Assembly: GCA_945280365.1 (NCBI GenBank)
Contig: CALYQD010000001.1
Coordinates: forward strand, 248,001 to 312,000
DNA from: an uncultured Apibacter sp.
Lineage (GTDB): Bacteria > Bacteroidota > Bacteroidia > Flavobacteriales > Weeksellaceae
Length of the DNA stretch: 64,000 nt
Direction of reading: 5' to 3'
Under the pieces are notes generated by a model, which worked only from the letters and a program-made list of their open reading frames with translations, searched no databases and had not been told where the DNA came from. The position numbers were made by a program, and so were the translations under genes. This document shows positions 18,507 to 27,824 of the stretch, piece by piece (position 1 is the first letter of the stretch; every line of letters starts with the position of its first letter).

Positions 18507-18887
18507 CTAGATAATTTTTAACAAAGATAAGACATTCTTCTATTGAGTATTTATTTGATGAATTAATGATGTTTGTTTTACGAAAGACTTAAACTAACAT
18601 TAGCAAAATCTTAATTAAAATAAAGTTTTTTAATATTCAATTTTATATTATGGTTTAATAATATAAAAAAACACCAGTTAATATTCAAAGAATAAAAATA
18701 GGTTTTTAATAGCAAAAATTAAGCCAAACTGGTTAGAGGTGTATTATTTTCAGATTTAGGCAAAATGAAATATTTTAATTTAAGATTATCTAAAGATAAA
18801 TAATATATAGTAATTTATTTTAAACTTACCATTTCAATTGAAAATTTCCTTACTTATCCAGTTTATTAAACGATTACTATAATTAAA
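18507..18887. other. Intergenic region with an imperfect inverted repeat
   Basis: AT-rich and without a coding frame. ACACCAGTT (18671-18679) has matching arms AACTGGT (18727-18733) and GGTGT (18738-18742), so a long-looped hairpin could form in two ways. It may be a regulatory RNA or leftover sequence; nothing else is recognisable. It lies upstream of the 16839-18506 gene and downstream of the peptidase gene. Confidence 0.4.
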
Positions 18888-21023
18888 TTAAAGATTTGAT
18901 TTTATGTAATTAGTCATTTTCTGATATAGATGAAATCTAGTATTTCCACCATATATACCATGATTTTTATCAGGATAAATGGCCATATCGAATTCTTTTC
19001 CCTCTTCAATTAAAGCATTAATCATTTCTGCGGAATTTTGAAAATGCACATTATCATCAGCCGTTCCATGTATTATCAAAAAATTGCCTTCTAAATTATG
19101 TGCAAAATTTATAGGAGAATTTTCATCATATCCTTTAGAATTTTCTTGCGGAGTTTGTAAAAAACGTTCCGTATAAATTGTATCGTAAAATTTCCAATTG
19201 GTAACCGGAGCAACGGCAATTCCCATTTTAAACAAACCATTAGATTTAGTCATACATAATGAAGTCAAATAACCACCAAAGCTCCATCCCCATATGCCAA
19301 TTCTGTGGGGATCGACAAATGATTGTAGCTGTAACCATTTTACAGCTGCAATTTGATCTTCAAGTTCTAACTTTCCAAGTTGTTTATAGATTAATTTTTT
19401 AAAAATTTCTCCTCTACCTCCAGTTCCTCTACCATCGACAGATACAATAATGTATCCCTCTTGTGCAAGCATTTGATGCCACCAATAATTAAAGGAATCC
19501 CAAGAATTATTTACAGTTTGAGATCCTGGTCCACCATATACGTACATTAATACGGGATATTTTTTTTCAGGATTGAAATTTTTAGGTTTTATGATATAAG
19601 ATTTTAAAGATATTCCATTTTCGGTAGGGATATCGATAAATTCTATTTTATCTATTTCTTTTTGCTTGCTATAAGAAATTAAAGTAGAATTATCTTCTAA
19701 TGTTTTTAGTATGTTTCCTAAATTATTTCTTAAGGTATATAAAGGAGGGATTTCTGTAGTACTGAATTTATCAATGAAAAAAGAAAAATCGCTACTAAAA
19801 GCTGCTTCATGCGTTCCTAATTCGGATGTTAAAATTTTATGTTTACCGTTTTTTATGTTAACAGTAGCTATTACTCTGTTATTAGGACCTTTTTCATTAG
19901 ATTGAAAATACACTATACCATTTTTTTCATCGATTCCATATACTTTAGTAACTTCCCAATCTCCTTTTGTAAGTGGTTTGATTGGTTGCCCATTCTTATT
20001 ATACAGATATAAATGATTATATTCGTTTTTTTCGGAATTTAAAATAAAGCTTCCGTCTTCTAAAAAATTAATAAAAAGATTGTGAGTATCAATCCATGTT
20101 TTAGAAGATTCTGAAACTAATATTTTAGTACTAAGTTTTATAGGGTTTATATTTAAATAATTTATTTTATTTTGTAATCGGTTGGAAGTTATAGCTATTA
20201 AATCGCCGGTTGAAGAAAATGCAATTTTAATAATATAATAGTTATCTATTTCATTTAACGGAATATTATGAGCATCTTTCTTATCTAAATTATAAAGGTA
20301 TAAACTTACTTTCGAATTATTTTCACCAGCCTTAGGGTATTTATAAGAGAATGTTTTAGGATAAAGATTATTTTCGTAAAGTGAAATATTAATATTTTTT
20401 ACATTGGATTCATCAAATTGAATAAAAGCAATGAATTTTCCATCAGGAGACCATTTAAAATTTCGAACATTTCCGAATTCTTCTTCATATACCCAATCTG
20501 AAATTCCATTGATAATTTTATTTATTTTTCCATCGTGGGTTACTTGCGTTATTTTTAAAGAAGGAAACTCCTGATAATAAATATTATTTTCGTAAACAAA
20601 AGATACTTTTGTACCATCGGGAGAAAATACAGGTTCTTGTATAGGTTTTTTATTAAAAACCTCATATAAAGTTTGTTTTTTTATATCATATAAAGTATAT
20701 ATACCAGTTTTAGAATGTCGATAAATTGATGAAGATTCTGATTCTAATAGCAAAAGATTTTCATTAGGGCTAAATTGATAATCGGTGTAATTGCCTGAAA
20801 TTATGTTGCTTATCTTATTAAAGCTTTCATAAGAATATTTTTCAATTCCGTTTTTTGTTAAAATAGTGTATTGTTTTCCATTTTTCAAAGAATTTATTCC
20901 TGAAATACTTTTAGGATAAAATTTACCGCTCCATATTTCTTCTAATGTAATTTTTTGTGTATATAAATTTATTACTAATGTAAATGAAAATATAAACGAA
21001 AATAATTTTTTCTTTGAAATCAT
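18888..21023 (-). CDS. Dipeptidyl peptidase IV family serine peptidase (S9)
   Basis: The 711-residue exported peptidase has a signal peptide (MISKKKLFSFIFSFTLVINLYTQ), an eight-bladed propeller, and a C-terminal alpha/beta hydrolase domain. The triad is Ser in GWSFGGY, Asp in GTADDNVHF and His in YPDKNHGIYG. DWVYEEEFG is the DPP IV double-Glu motif that binds the N terminus of substrates, so it should remove X-Pro dipeptides in the periplasm. A longer frame begins at 21095, but the ATG at 21023 puts the signal peptide at the N terminus and is preferred. Confidence 0.92.
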   Translation of the reverse strand: MISKKKLFSFIFSFTLVINLYTQKITLEEIWSGKFYPKSISGINSLKNGKQYTILTKNGIEKYSYESFNKISNIISGNYTDYQFSPNENLLLLESESSSIYRHSKTGIYTLYDIKKQTLYEVFNKKPIQEPVFSPDGTKVSFVYENNIYYQEFPSLKITQVTHDGKINKIINGISDWVYEEEFGNVRNFKWSPDGKFIAFIQFDESNVKNINISLYENNLYPKTFSYKYPKAGENNSKVSLYLYNLDKKDAHNIPLNEIDNYYIIKIAFSSTGDLIAITSNRLQNKINYLNINPIKLSTKILVSESSKTWIDTHNLFINFLEDGSFILNSEKNEYNHLYLYNKNGQPIKPLTKGDWEVTKVYGIDEKNGIVYFQSNEKGPNNRVIATVNIKNGKHKILTSELGTHEAAFSSDFSFFIDKFSTTEIPPLYTLRNNLGNILKTLEDNSTLISYSKQKEIDKIEFIDIPTENGISLKSYIIKPKNFNPEKKYPVLMYVYGGPGSQTVNNSWDSFNYWWHQMLAQEGYIIVSVDGRGTGGRGEIFKKLIYKQLGKLELEDQIAAVKWLQLQSFVDPHRIGIWGWSFGGYLTSLCMTKSNGLFKMGIAVAPVTNWKFYDTIYTERFLQTPQENSKGYDENSPINFAHNLEGNFLIIHGTADDNVHFQNSAEMINALIEEGKEFDMAIYPDKNHGIYGGNTRFHLYQKMTNYIKSNL

Positions 21024-21169
21024 GTAGAATTTTTTATAAATTAAAATTTTTTCATAAAAATTACACCTTTTTATGAAACTTAAAATAATCAACAAATATT
21101 GTTTACATTATATTTATATGATATGAAAAATTTTATAACAATGTTAATTTAGCGGGATAATATTGTTAA

Positions 21170-21655
21170 TTAATTATATGTATTTGGATCAAGGGCTTTA
21201 GGTGACCAATTAAATAAAAATTTTTCAACCTTTTTAAGGTCATAGCCTGAATTATTATCTTCTAAAAAATCAGATTGTTGAGTGTGGATTCTTACACCAT
21301 TTTCGTTTAAAATCACAAAAACGGGAAAACCAAAACGTTGAGGGAATCCTAGTTTAGCTAAAATTGCTTCATTTTTATTTTCTTTGGAATAATTTAAGTG
21401 ATAAACAATAAAATTATTCATTAGACTATTCCTAATATCATAATTATCTTGAGTTAGTTTATGGAAGCGAATACACCAAATGCACCAGTTTCCTCCTATT
21501 TGAAGTAAAATAAATTTCTTTTCTTTTTTAGCCTCTACAATGCAAGAATCTATTTTTTTTTGAGCATCGTCAGTAGGATTGTATATTGTCTTTTTATCTT
21601 GTGAATTAACAAAAGAGATAATGAATAAAAATAGTAATAAAAATTTGATTTTCAT
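21170..21655 (-). CDS. Exported thioredoxin-fold protein (CIWC)
   Basis: The 161-residue protein has a signal peptide (about residues 1-18) and a thioredoxin-like domain with GGNWCIWCIRFH, a CxxC site of the DsbD-gamma/DUF255-like type. A cis-Pro region follows (FGFPVFVILNENG). It is probably a periplasmic thiol-disulfide protein. It follows the DUF4296 gene with a 1-base gap and ends the operon begun by the Dpm1-type transferase. Confidence 0.82.
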   Translation of the reverse strand: MKIKFLLLFLFIISFVNSQDKKTIYNPTDDAQKKIDSCIVEAKKEKKFILLQIGGNWCIWCIRFHKLTQDNYDIRNSLMNNFIVYHLNYSKENKNEAILAKLGFPQRFGFPVFVILNENGVRIHTQQSDFLEDNNSGYDLKKVEKFLFNWSPKALDPNTYN

Positions 21656-21656
21656 A

Positions 21657-22025
21657 TTAATTAGTTTCAGAGAGTTCTTCCATTTTTAATTGGTTTTGCT
21701 GTTCTTTAGATAATTTGTTTTTTAAATGATTGATTATTCCATCATAAATATGCTGTAAAGCATTCGCATCAGCGTAATAATAAACATAACTATCTTGAAA
21801 AATTTCTTTGGTTGTATGGTGCGCTTTAAATATTGAAACATACGTTTCGAAAGCAATTTCTTTACTTAAAGGTATATTGGATGGAGTTTGATTGTAAAGA
21901 TATATATCGCTTAAGATAGCTATCATATCTGTTTTAGATAATAGTTTATCTGGTTTCTTAAGTGCATGTTGGCAAGAAAACAATGACAAAAACAAGAAAA
22001 AGAATATATAAAAGTAAAGTTTCAT
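21657..22025 (-). CDS. DUF4296 domain lipoprotein
   Basis: A 122-residue protein with a lipoprotein signal (LFLSLFSCQHA, lipid Cys near residue 18). The helical body (KTDMIAILSDIYLYNQ ... FKAHHTTKEIFQDSYVYYYAD) matches the Bacteroidetes family DUF4296. Function unknown. Its ATG overlaps the stop of the glycosyltransferase gene by 4 bases, so they are coupled. Confidence 0.82.
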   Translation of the reverse strand: MKLYFYIFFFLFLSLFSCQHALKKPDKLLSKTDMIAILSDIYLYNQTPSNIPLSKEIAFETYVSIFKAHHTTKEIFQDSYVYYYADANALQHIYDGIINHLKNKLSKEQQNQLKMEELSETN

Positions 22026-22750
22026 AATCTCCCTAATAAAGACATAAATTTCATTTTAATAACTCCAAAAACAGCTTCACTGATGATGGCTCCACTCATT
22101 TTTGAGTGTCCCTTAGTTCTATCAGTAAATATAATAGGAATTTCTACAATTTTGAATTTTTTACAATAAGCTCGAAATTTCATTTCTATTTGAAAACCAT
22201 ACCCCACTAATTTAACTTTATCTAAAGGCAATTCTTTTAGTACCTTCCTAGTAAAACAAACGAAACCTGCTGTAGAATCATTAATGGGTAGACCGGTTAT
22301 TAAACGCACATATTTAGAAGCAAAAAAAGAGAGTAAGACACGATTCATTGGCCAATTTACTACATTAACGCCTTGACAATAACGAGACCCTATAGATAGG
22401 TCGGCACCATTTTTACAAGCCCAATAAAGTTGTATCAAATCTTTCGGATTATGCGAAAAGTCTGCATCCATTTCAAAAATATAATCATATCCGTTTTTTA
22501 GAGCCCATTTAAAGCCATGAATATAGGCTCTTCCTAATCCGTCTTTATTAGCTCTTACCTCTAAAAAAAGTCTGTCTGCATTAGAATTATTAATTAATTC
22601 TTCTACCACAGAGCCTGTGCCGTCAGGAGAAGAATCGTCCACAATTAAAACATCAAATTTCTCTTCTAAACTAAATACACTTGAGATAATATCATTGATA
22701 TTTTCAATTTCATTGTAAGTAGGAATTATAACTAATTTTTTGTCAGGCAC
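22022..22750 (-). CDS. Polyprenol-phosphate mannosyltransferase (Dpm1-like GT2)
   Basis: The 242-residue soluble GT2 has the GT-A signatures IIPTYNE, LIVDDSSPDGTG and MDADFSHNP (metal-binding DxD), and GYGFQIEMKFRA near the acceptor site. It lacks the C-terminal membrane helices of GtrB-type enzymes. It is expected to charge undecaprenyl-phosphate with mannose or a similar sugar on the cytoplasmic face of the membrane, feeding lipid or protein glycosylation. First gene of a three-gene operon. Confidence 0.9.
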   Translation of the reverse strand: MPDKKLVIIPTYNEIENINDIISSVFSLEEKFDVLIVDDSSPDGTGSVVEELINNSNADRLFLEVRANKDGLGRAYIHGFKWALKNGYDYIFEMDADFSHNPKDLIQLYWACKNGADLSIGSRYCQGVNVVNWPMNRVLLSFFASKYVRLITGLPINDSTAGFVCFTRKVLKELPLDKVKLVGYGFQIEMKFRAYCKKFKIVEIPIIFTDRTKGHSKMSGAIISEAVFGVIKMKFMSLLGRL

Positions 22751-22815
22751 AGCATGCTATATTTTAATAAAGTAAATTTATGTTTGTAATCACAAAGATA
22801 ATTTAAAATTACAAG

Positions 22816-23091
22816 TTAGTTGGATAAAAAATATGAAAACATAAGTTCATTATCAGTTTCTTTTTCAGCTTCTTGAAAAAGAGTTATTAAATGTTTAAAT
22901 TTTTCAAGTTTTTCTAAGTTTAAATTTTTAAAATTTATTCTTACAGGTAATCCTATGATGCCCGTAAGTGTATCCCAAAGTCCATCTAAATTATTTGCCA
23001 TGTAAGCTTCTAGCCCAAATTTTTTTTGAAATGCTTGATAAAAATTATTCAAATCGGAAATTGAGTTAAAATCAAAAGATATAGTTTTCAT
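22816..23091 (-). CDS. Barstar-family ribonuclease inhibitor
   Basis: The 91-residue acidic protein has the barstar fold signatures: ISDLNNFYQAFQKKFGL, then NLDGLWDTLTG (barnase-binding helix with the inhibitory acidic residues), and a C-terminal EAEKETDNELMF. Its ATG overlaps the stop of the upstream ribonuclease gene by 4 bases, so toxin and inhibitor are made together. Confidence 0.92.
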   Translation of the reverse strand: MKTISFDFNSISDLNNFYQAFQKKFGLEAYMANNLDGLWDTLTGIIGLPVRINFKNLNLEKLEKFKHLITLFQEAEKETDNELMFSYFLSN

Positions 23092-23534
23092 CTTTCTTGA
23101 AAAGTTTTATAATGATCATAGGTAACAAAAATTAGTCCATCATTGGAAAAAACGATACGATCAGTTCCTCTCATTCCGCATTTGTAATTTAAGTCAGCTT
23201 CCCACCATTGTCTGCCTTTTTTAGTGGGAATTTTATTTTCTCTGTTTTTGAAACTATCCCCTCCAATTATTTTTCCAGGAAGAATTTTGCACAAATTACC
23301 TTTTTCGGGTTTCCATCCAGCTTTACGTGCCTCTGTTCTAGTGATATAATAATTGGGTAAAGAATGATGTTTTTTTATATAATTTAATACAATAGCTTCC
23401 GAACTTAATCGTTCTGTATTAAATTGATCAATGTTTAAACTTTTTGTTGATATGTTATAACTGAGAATTAATGCAATTATTAACAAAATACCAAATAAAA
23501 GGCTATAAAAAAAGGATTGTTTTTTAATTTTCAT
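23088..23534 (-). CDS. Membrane-anchored barnase-type ribonuclease
   Basis: The 148-residue protein has an N-terminal membrane helix at about 9-27 and a barnase domain at about 45-148. Catalytic residues equivalent to barnase Glu73, Arg83, Arg87 and His102 appear to be kept as E112 (WWEADLNY), R122, R126 (GTDRIVF) and H141 (YDHYKTF). It cleaves single-stranded RNA in this family. The helix lacks a clear cleavage site, so the enzyme may stay tethered at the outer side of the inner membrane. The barstar gene follows with a 4-base overlap. Confidence 0.9.
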   Translation of the reverse strand: MKIKKQSFFYSLLFGILLIIALILSYNISTKSLNIDQFNTERLSSEAIVLNYIKKHHSLPNYYITRTEARKAGWKPEKGNLCKILPGKIIGGDSFKNRENKIPTKKGRQWWEADLNYKCGMRGTDRIVFSNDGLIFVTYDHYKTFQER

Positions 23535-23613
23535 TCTAATATATTAAATATAATTAATAAAATTATCTAAATAATGAATAAGTTTTTTTACTTTTGCCAA
23601 ATTTCATTTAAAA

Positions 23614-24405
23614 ATGTTAATCGAAAGTAATAGAAACCCAAAGATAAAGAATTTAGTAAAGTTGTTAGAAAAAAGTAAAGAAAGGAAAAGTCAAAAAAGG
23701 TTTATTGTTGAAGGCAAAAATGAAAATTTTTTTGCTTTAAAAAATGGTTTTGTTCCTCTTGAGTTTTATATACAACCGGATATCTTTCAGAATTCAATAT
23801 CGCTGCCTTCTTCCATAATTACCTATGAAGTTTCTCAAACTGTATATGAAAAGATAGCATACAGAAAGATGTCAGGAGGAATACTTGGAGTTTACGAATA
23901 TAAAAATTATGAGATTAACCAAATTAAATTGCCGAATAATCCTTTTATTTTGATTATAGAAGCATTAGAAAAACCGGGAAATCTCGGTGCTATATGTAGA
24001 TCTGCAGACGCATTTGGAGTAGACATGGTAGTGGTATGTGAGGAAAAAGCGGATCTATATAATCCAAATGTGCTTAGATCGTCGGTGGGAAGTTTTTTTA
24101 ATATTCCTATCATATCGACATCTAATCAAAATATATATGATTTTGTGATAAAAAAAGAAATACCGGTTTATGCTACTTATATGAATGAATCTTCTATTTC
24201 TATACAAAATGTTGATTTTACACAATCAGCAGCAGTTATTTTTGGTACAGAACATTCAGGAATATCAGAATTTTGGAAAAGTAAAATAACACAAAATATA
24301 TTAATTCCGATGCAAGGACAGATAGATTCTTTAAATGTAAGCAATGCTGTAGCAATTGTTTGTTATGAAGTAGAAAGACAAAAAATAATGTTTAACAATC
24401 TCTGA
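23614..24405 (+). CDS. TrmH/SpoU-family RNA 2'-O-methyltransferase
   Basis: A 263-residue SPOUT enzyme. A substrate-binding N-terminal domain (about 1-100) precedes the knotted SAM domain with the three SpoU motifs: EALEKPGNLGAICRSADAFG, GTEHSGIS, and IPMQGQIDSLNVSNAVAI. It 2'-O-methylates rRNA or tRNA; the target nucleotide is not deducible. A possible promoter -7 box TACTTTTG lies at 23589-23596. Confidence 0.9.
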   Translation: MLIESNRNPKIKNLVKLLEKSKERKSQKRFIVEGKNENFFALKNGFVPLEFYIQPDIFQNSISLPSSIITYEVSQTVYEKIAYRKMSGGILGVYEYKNYEINQIKLPNNPFILIIEALEKPGNLGAICRSADAFGVDMVVVCEEKADLYNPNVLRSSVGSFFNIPIISTSNQNIYDFVIKKEIPVYATYMNESSISIQNVDFTQSAAVIFGTEHSGISEFWKSKITQNILIPMQGQIDSLNVSNAVAIVCYEVERQKIMFNNL

Positions 24406-24484
24406 TTAAAAATAATATTTGCAAACTTTATGTGTATTATAATATAAATATATCGTATTCTTGTTCTTTATTAATTAGAACTTA

Positions 24485-24539
24485 TATCTTTGTATGAAAT
24501 TTTTTACAAATAATAGAACATTATTACCTTATTATTTGT
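24485..24539 (+). promoter_or_regulatory. Promoter box and 5'-UTR hairpin upstream of the YegP-like gene
   Basis: TATCTTTG (24485-24492) fits the TAnnTTTG -7 box, with a TTG 21 bases upstream. A perfect 10-base inverted repeat follows, ACAAATAATA (24506-24515) and TATTATTTGT (24530-24539), which would lie at the start of a roughly 120-base leader. The box is a consensus match and the hairpin is seen; a regulatory function is inference. Confidence 0.5.
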
Positions 24540-24620
24540 TAAAAACAATAAGTATAATGTAATTAGTTGGATAAATAACACTAAAAAACTAGCTAAAGTA
24601 AAACTAAAATTTGTACAACT

Positions 24621-24947
24621 ATGTTTGAAATTTTTAAAGACAAATCAGGTGCTTTTCGATTTAGACTGAAAGCAAAAAATGGGCAAATTATCCTTGTAAG
24701 TGAAGGATATACCCAAAAGACAAACTGTCAAAAAGGCGTTAGTTCTGTAAAAAGAAATTCTAAAAACGAAGACCGTTTTGAATTGAAACAGTCAGCTAAC
24801 AAAAAGTGGTTTTTTAACTTGAAAGCCGGTAATGGACAAATAGTAGGAACCAGTGAGCTTTATGACAATGAAACAAATGCTAAAAATGGTGTAAAATCAG
24901 TTATGAATAATGCGCCAACAGCAGAAACCTTTGATCTATCTAAATAG
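24621..24947 (+). CDS. YegP family protein (two DUF1508 repeats)
   Basis: The 108-residue protein consists of two tandem DUF1508 repeats, FEIFKDKSGAFRFRLKAKNG (1-54) and KKWFFNLKAGNGQIVGTSE (about 58-108), each with the characteristic NGQI and KNGV/KGV turns. Small, soluble and of unknown function; commonly induced by stress in other bacteria. A single-gene unit with its own promoter and terminator. Confidence 0.92.
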   Translation: MFEIFKDKSGAFRFRLKAKNGQIILVSEGYTQKTNCQKGVSSVKRNSKNEDRFELKQSANKKWFFNLKAGNGQIVGTSELYDNETNAKNGVKSVMNNAPTAETFDLSK

Positions 24948-24997
24948 ATAGATTAACTTAAGCCTAAATAAATTAGGTTTGAATATTTACTAAAAGT

Positions 24998-25026
24998 AAA
25001 AGCTGCGAATTTTCGCAGCTTTTATT
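24998..25026. terminator. Bidirectional terminator between convergent genes
   Basis: A perfect 12-bp stem (24998-25009 with 25012-25023, AAAAGCTGCGAA arm) with T-runs on the plus side and A-runs on the other, so it can end both the YegP-like gene and the opposing aminotransferase gene. Confidence 0.88.
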
Positions 25027-25050
25027 TTTATAATTATTATACAAACTATT

Positions 25051-26235
25051 TTAAGATAAAGTATTTTTAATTCTTTTCAAGGCCTCTATAAGATCTTCTT
25101 CTGAAGCAGCATATGATAATCTTATACAATTGCTGTCGCCAAAACATACTCCCCCCACTGTAGCAACATGTGCTTTTTCTAATAACATTAAAGCAAAGTC
25201 GTCAGAATTATTGATTGCATGACCTTGAATGGTTTTTCCAAAATAAAAAGAAACATCAGGAAAGAAATAAAAAGCGCCGGCGGGTTTATTTACTTTAAAT
25301 CCGGGAATTTCATGTACTAAATTATAGACAAGTTCACGTCTTTTTTTAAAGCCGTCTATCATATAATTAATAGCTGAAGGATCAGCTTCTATTGCGGTTA
25401 TAGATGCCATTTGCGCGATACAGTTAGCTCCTGAAGTCATCTGACCTTGAATTTTATCACAAGCATCCGAAAGCCATTTAGGACCTCCTAAATATCCAAT
25501 TCTCCAACCCGTCATTGCATAAGATTTTGATACTCCGTTAATGGTAACTGTTTGTTCAAAAACTTCAGGAAACTGTGCTATGCTTTCATGCTTTCCTTCA
25601 TAATTAATATATTCATAAATTTCATCGGAAATAATAATTATATTAGGATGCTTTGCAAATACTTTAGCTAGGGCATGCAATTCGTCCTTAGTATAAACTG
25701 TTCCTGATGGATTGCAAGGAGAACTAAATAAAAATGCCTTGGTTTTAGGTGTAATCGCTTTTTCAAGTTGCTCAGGGGTAATTTTAAAATCTGTGTCAAT
25801 AGTAGTATTTACAACAATATTTTTACCCCCTGCAAGTTTTACCATTTCATAATAGCTAACCCAATAGGGAGCAGGGACGATCACCTCGTCTCCATCATTA
25901 ATAATAGAAAGCAGCACATTAATTATGGATTGTTTACCGCCGTTGGACACAACAATTTGATCTGGCTTATACTCTAAATTATTGTCTCTTTTAAATTTAT
26001 TGGCAATAGCTTTTCTTAATTCTAAATATCCGGGAACAGGAGTATAGGATTTTACTCCATTTTTAATCGCCTTAATGGCAGCTTCCCTTACAAATTCAGG
26101 AATTTCGAAATCAGGCTCCCCCAAAGTTAAACTAATAACATTGATTCCTTGAGCTTTTAATTCCCTAGCTTTATTAGACATTACAAAGGTTTGAGAATAG
26201 CTAAGACGATTAACACGTTCTGATAATAGATTCAT
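25051..26235 (-). CDS. Class I PLP aminotransferase (aspartate aminotransferase type)
   Basis: A 394-residue fold-type I aminotransferase. Visible are SNGGKQSIINVL, PAPYWVSY, SPCNPSGTVY, ISDEIYEYINYEG, the PLP lysine in VSKSYAMTGWRIGY, and the C-terminal Arg in CIRLSYAAS that binds the alpha-carboxylate. It corresponds to the bacterial subgroup Ib AspC. Normal length and start (MNLLSERVNRLSYSQTF). Confidence 0.92.
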   Translation of the reverse strand: MNLLSERVNRLSYSQTFVMSNKARELKAQGINVISLTLGEPDFEIPEFVREAAIKAIKNGVKSYTPVPGYLELRKAIANKFKRDNNLEYKPDQIVVSNGGKQSIINVLLSIINDGDEVIVPAPYWVSYYEMVKLAGGKNIVVNTTIDTDFKITPEQLEKAITPKTKAFLFSSPCNPSGTVYTKDELHALAKVFAKHPNIIIISDEIYEYINYEGKHESIAQFPEVFEQTVTINGVSKSYAMTGWRIGYLGGPKWLSDACDKIQGQMTSGANCIAQMASITAIEADPSAINYMIDGFKKRRELVYNLVHEIPGFKVNKPAGAFYFFPDVSFYFGKTIQGHAINNSDDFALMLLEKAHVATVGGVCFGDSNCIRLSYAASEEDLIEALKRIKNTLS

Positions 26236-26414
26236 TTTAGACTAATTATTATTTTTTATTTTTCTAAAATCAAAAATACAGATTTTTTTTATATAAAAAT
26301 AGTTTTCATTAAGATAAAGGTATGGATTATGCAGTTCATTTTCAGTCTATACAGACTCTTTTTTATAAATACATTTTTTGTGTATTTTTGTAATCTTATT
26401 TTATATTCAGTAGT

Positions 26415-27821
26415 TTGAGAAGAAAAAAAAATATACAAATATCCAATTTGGTACTGATTTCTGCCGGTGCTAAGGGAGTTGCTATAGGAAAAACTGAAGA
26501 AGGAAAAACCGTATTAGTAGGTAATGCAGTTCCTGGAGATGTAGTTGATGTTCAGGTAATAAAGTCTAAAAAAAATTATTATGAAGCAAAAGTTTTAGAC
26601 TTTATTAAATATTCTTCCGATAGGGAAAACCCAGAGTGTATACATTTCGGAATATGTGGAGGATGTAAATGGCAAAATCTTTCTTATGAAAAACAATTAG
26701 AGTATAAAGAAAAAGAAGTATATAATAATATAAAGAGAATCGGGAAAATTGATAATTTTCAGGAATTGAACATTATTCCTTCATCAGATAAATATAATTA
26801 TCGGAATAAAATGGAATTTTCGTTTTCTAATGCACGTTGGTTAACTTCTGAAGAAATACAGTCAGAAATAAATGTAATTGATAAAGACGCCTTAGGTTTC
26901 CATATACCTCAGCAATGGAATAAAGTATTAGATATTCAAGAATGTTTTTTACAAAAAGAACCTTCTAATAAAATTAGAAATTCCATCAAAAGGTTTGCAT
27001 TAAAGCAAAATATGGAATTTTACGACTTTAAAGAGAAAAACGGATTTCTAAGAACCTTAATGATTCGCTCCAATTCTAAAAATGAAATAATGATTTTACT
27101 CCAGTTTTTTAAGGAGGATAGTGAAAACATTGAAAAGATGTTGAACTATGTAAGAGATGAATTCCCTGAAGTCAAGACAATTCTTTATGCAGTCAATCCT
27201 AAAGGTAATGATAGCTTATATGATTTGGATATAAAAACATTCCATGGTACCGGGTTCTTGATGGAAAACATAGGTAATTTAAAATTTAAAATAGGGCCAA
27301 AGTCATTCTTTCAAACTAACTATAAGCAAGCAGTTAAATTATATGAAATAACTCGAAATTTTGCCGAATTAAATGGAGAGGAAATAGTTTATGATCTCTA
27401 TACAGGGACTGGTACTATAGCTCAATTTATTTCATGTAAAGCAAAATTGGTGGTGGGAGTTGAATCTGTACCCGAAGCAATAAGAGCTGCAAAGGAAAAC
27501 GCAGAATACAATAATATTTCAAATTGTCGTTTTTATTGTGGTGATATGAAAGATATATTTACAGAAGAATTTATCTATGAAAACGGTTATCCGGATGTAA
27601 TTATTACTGATCCGCCAAGGGAAGGCATGCATAAAAATGTGGTAAACACTATTTTACGTATAGCTCCGAAGAAAGTAGTTTATGTAAGTTGTAATTCGGC
27701 TACACAAGCTAGAGATTTGGAGATCATGAAAGAAAAATATGAAGTGATTAAAGTTCAGGCTGTAGATATGTTTCCACAGACTTATCATGTAGAAAGCGTA
27801 GCGCTTCTTAAACTAAAATAA
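26415..27821 (+). CDS. rlmD: 23S rRNA (uracil-5-)-methyltransferase RlmD/RumA family
   Basis: The 468-residue enzyme has an N-terminal TRAM domain (about 5-62), a Fe-S cluster motif CIHFGICGGCKWQ, and a C-terminal SAM methyltransferase domain (YDLYTGTGTIAQF, ITDPPREGMH, YVSCNSATQARD with the catalytic Cys). It methylates U at C5 in 23S rRNA. The start used is TTG (MRRKKNIQISNLVL), because the TRAM domain begins right after it and no ATG is available. A -7-like box TATTTTTG lies at 26383-26390. The next gene starts 3 bases after its stop. Confidence 0.92.
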   Translation: MRRKKNIQISNLVLISAGAKGVAIGKTEEGKTVLVGNAVPGDVVDVQVIKSKKNYYEAKVLDFIKYSSDRENPECIHFGICGGCKWQNLSYEKQLEYKEKEVYNNIKRIGKIDNFQELNIIPSSDKYNYRNKMEFSFSNARWLTSEEIQSEINVIDKDALGFHIPQQWNKVLDIQECFLQKEPSNKIRNSIKRFALKQNMEFYDFKEKNGFLRTLMIRSNSKNEIMILLQFFKEDSENIEKMLNYVRDEFPEVKTILYAVNPKGNDSLYDLDIKTFHGTGFLMENIGNLKFKIGPKSFFQTNYKQAVKLYEITRNFAELNGEEIVYDLYTGTGTIAQFISCKAKLVVGVESVPEAIRAAKENAEYNNISNCRFYCGDMKDIFTEEFIYENGYPDVIITDPPREGMHKNVVNTILRIAPKKVVYVSCNSATQARDLEIMKEKYEVIKVQAVDMFPQTYHVESVALLKLK

Positions 27822-27824
27822 AAA

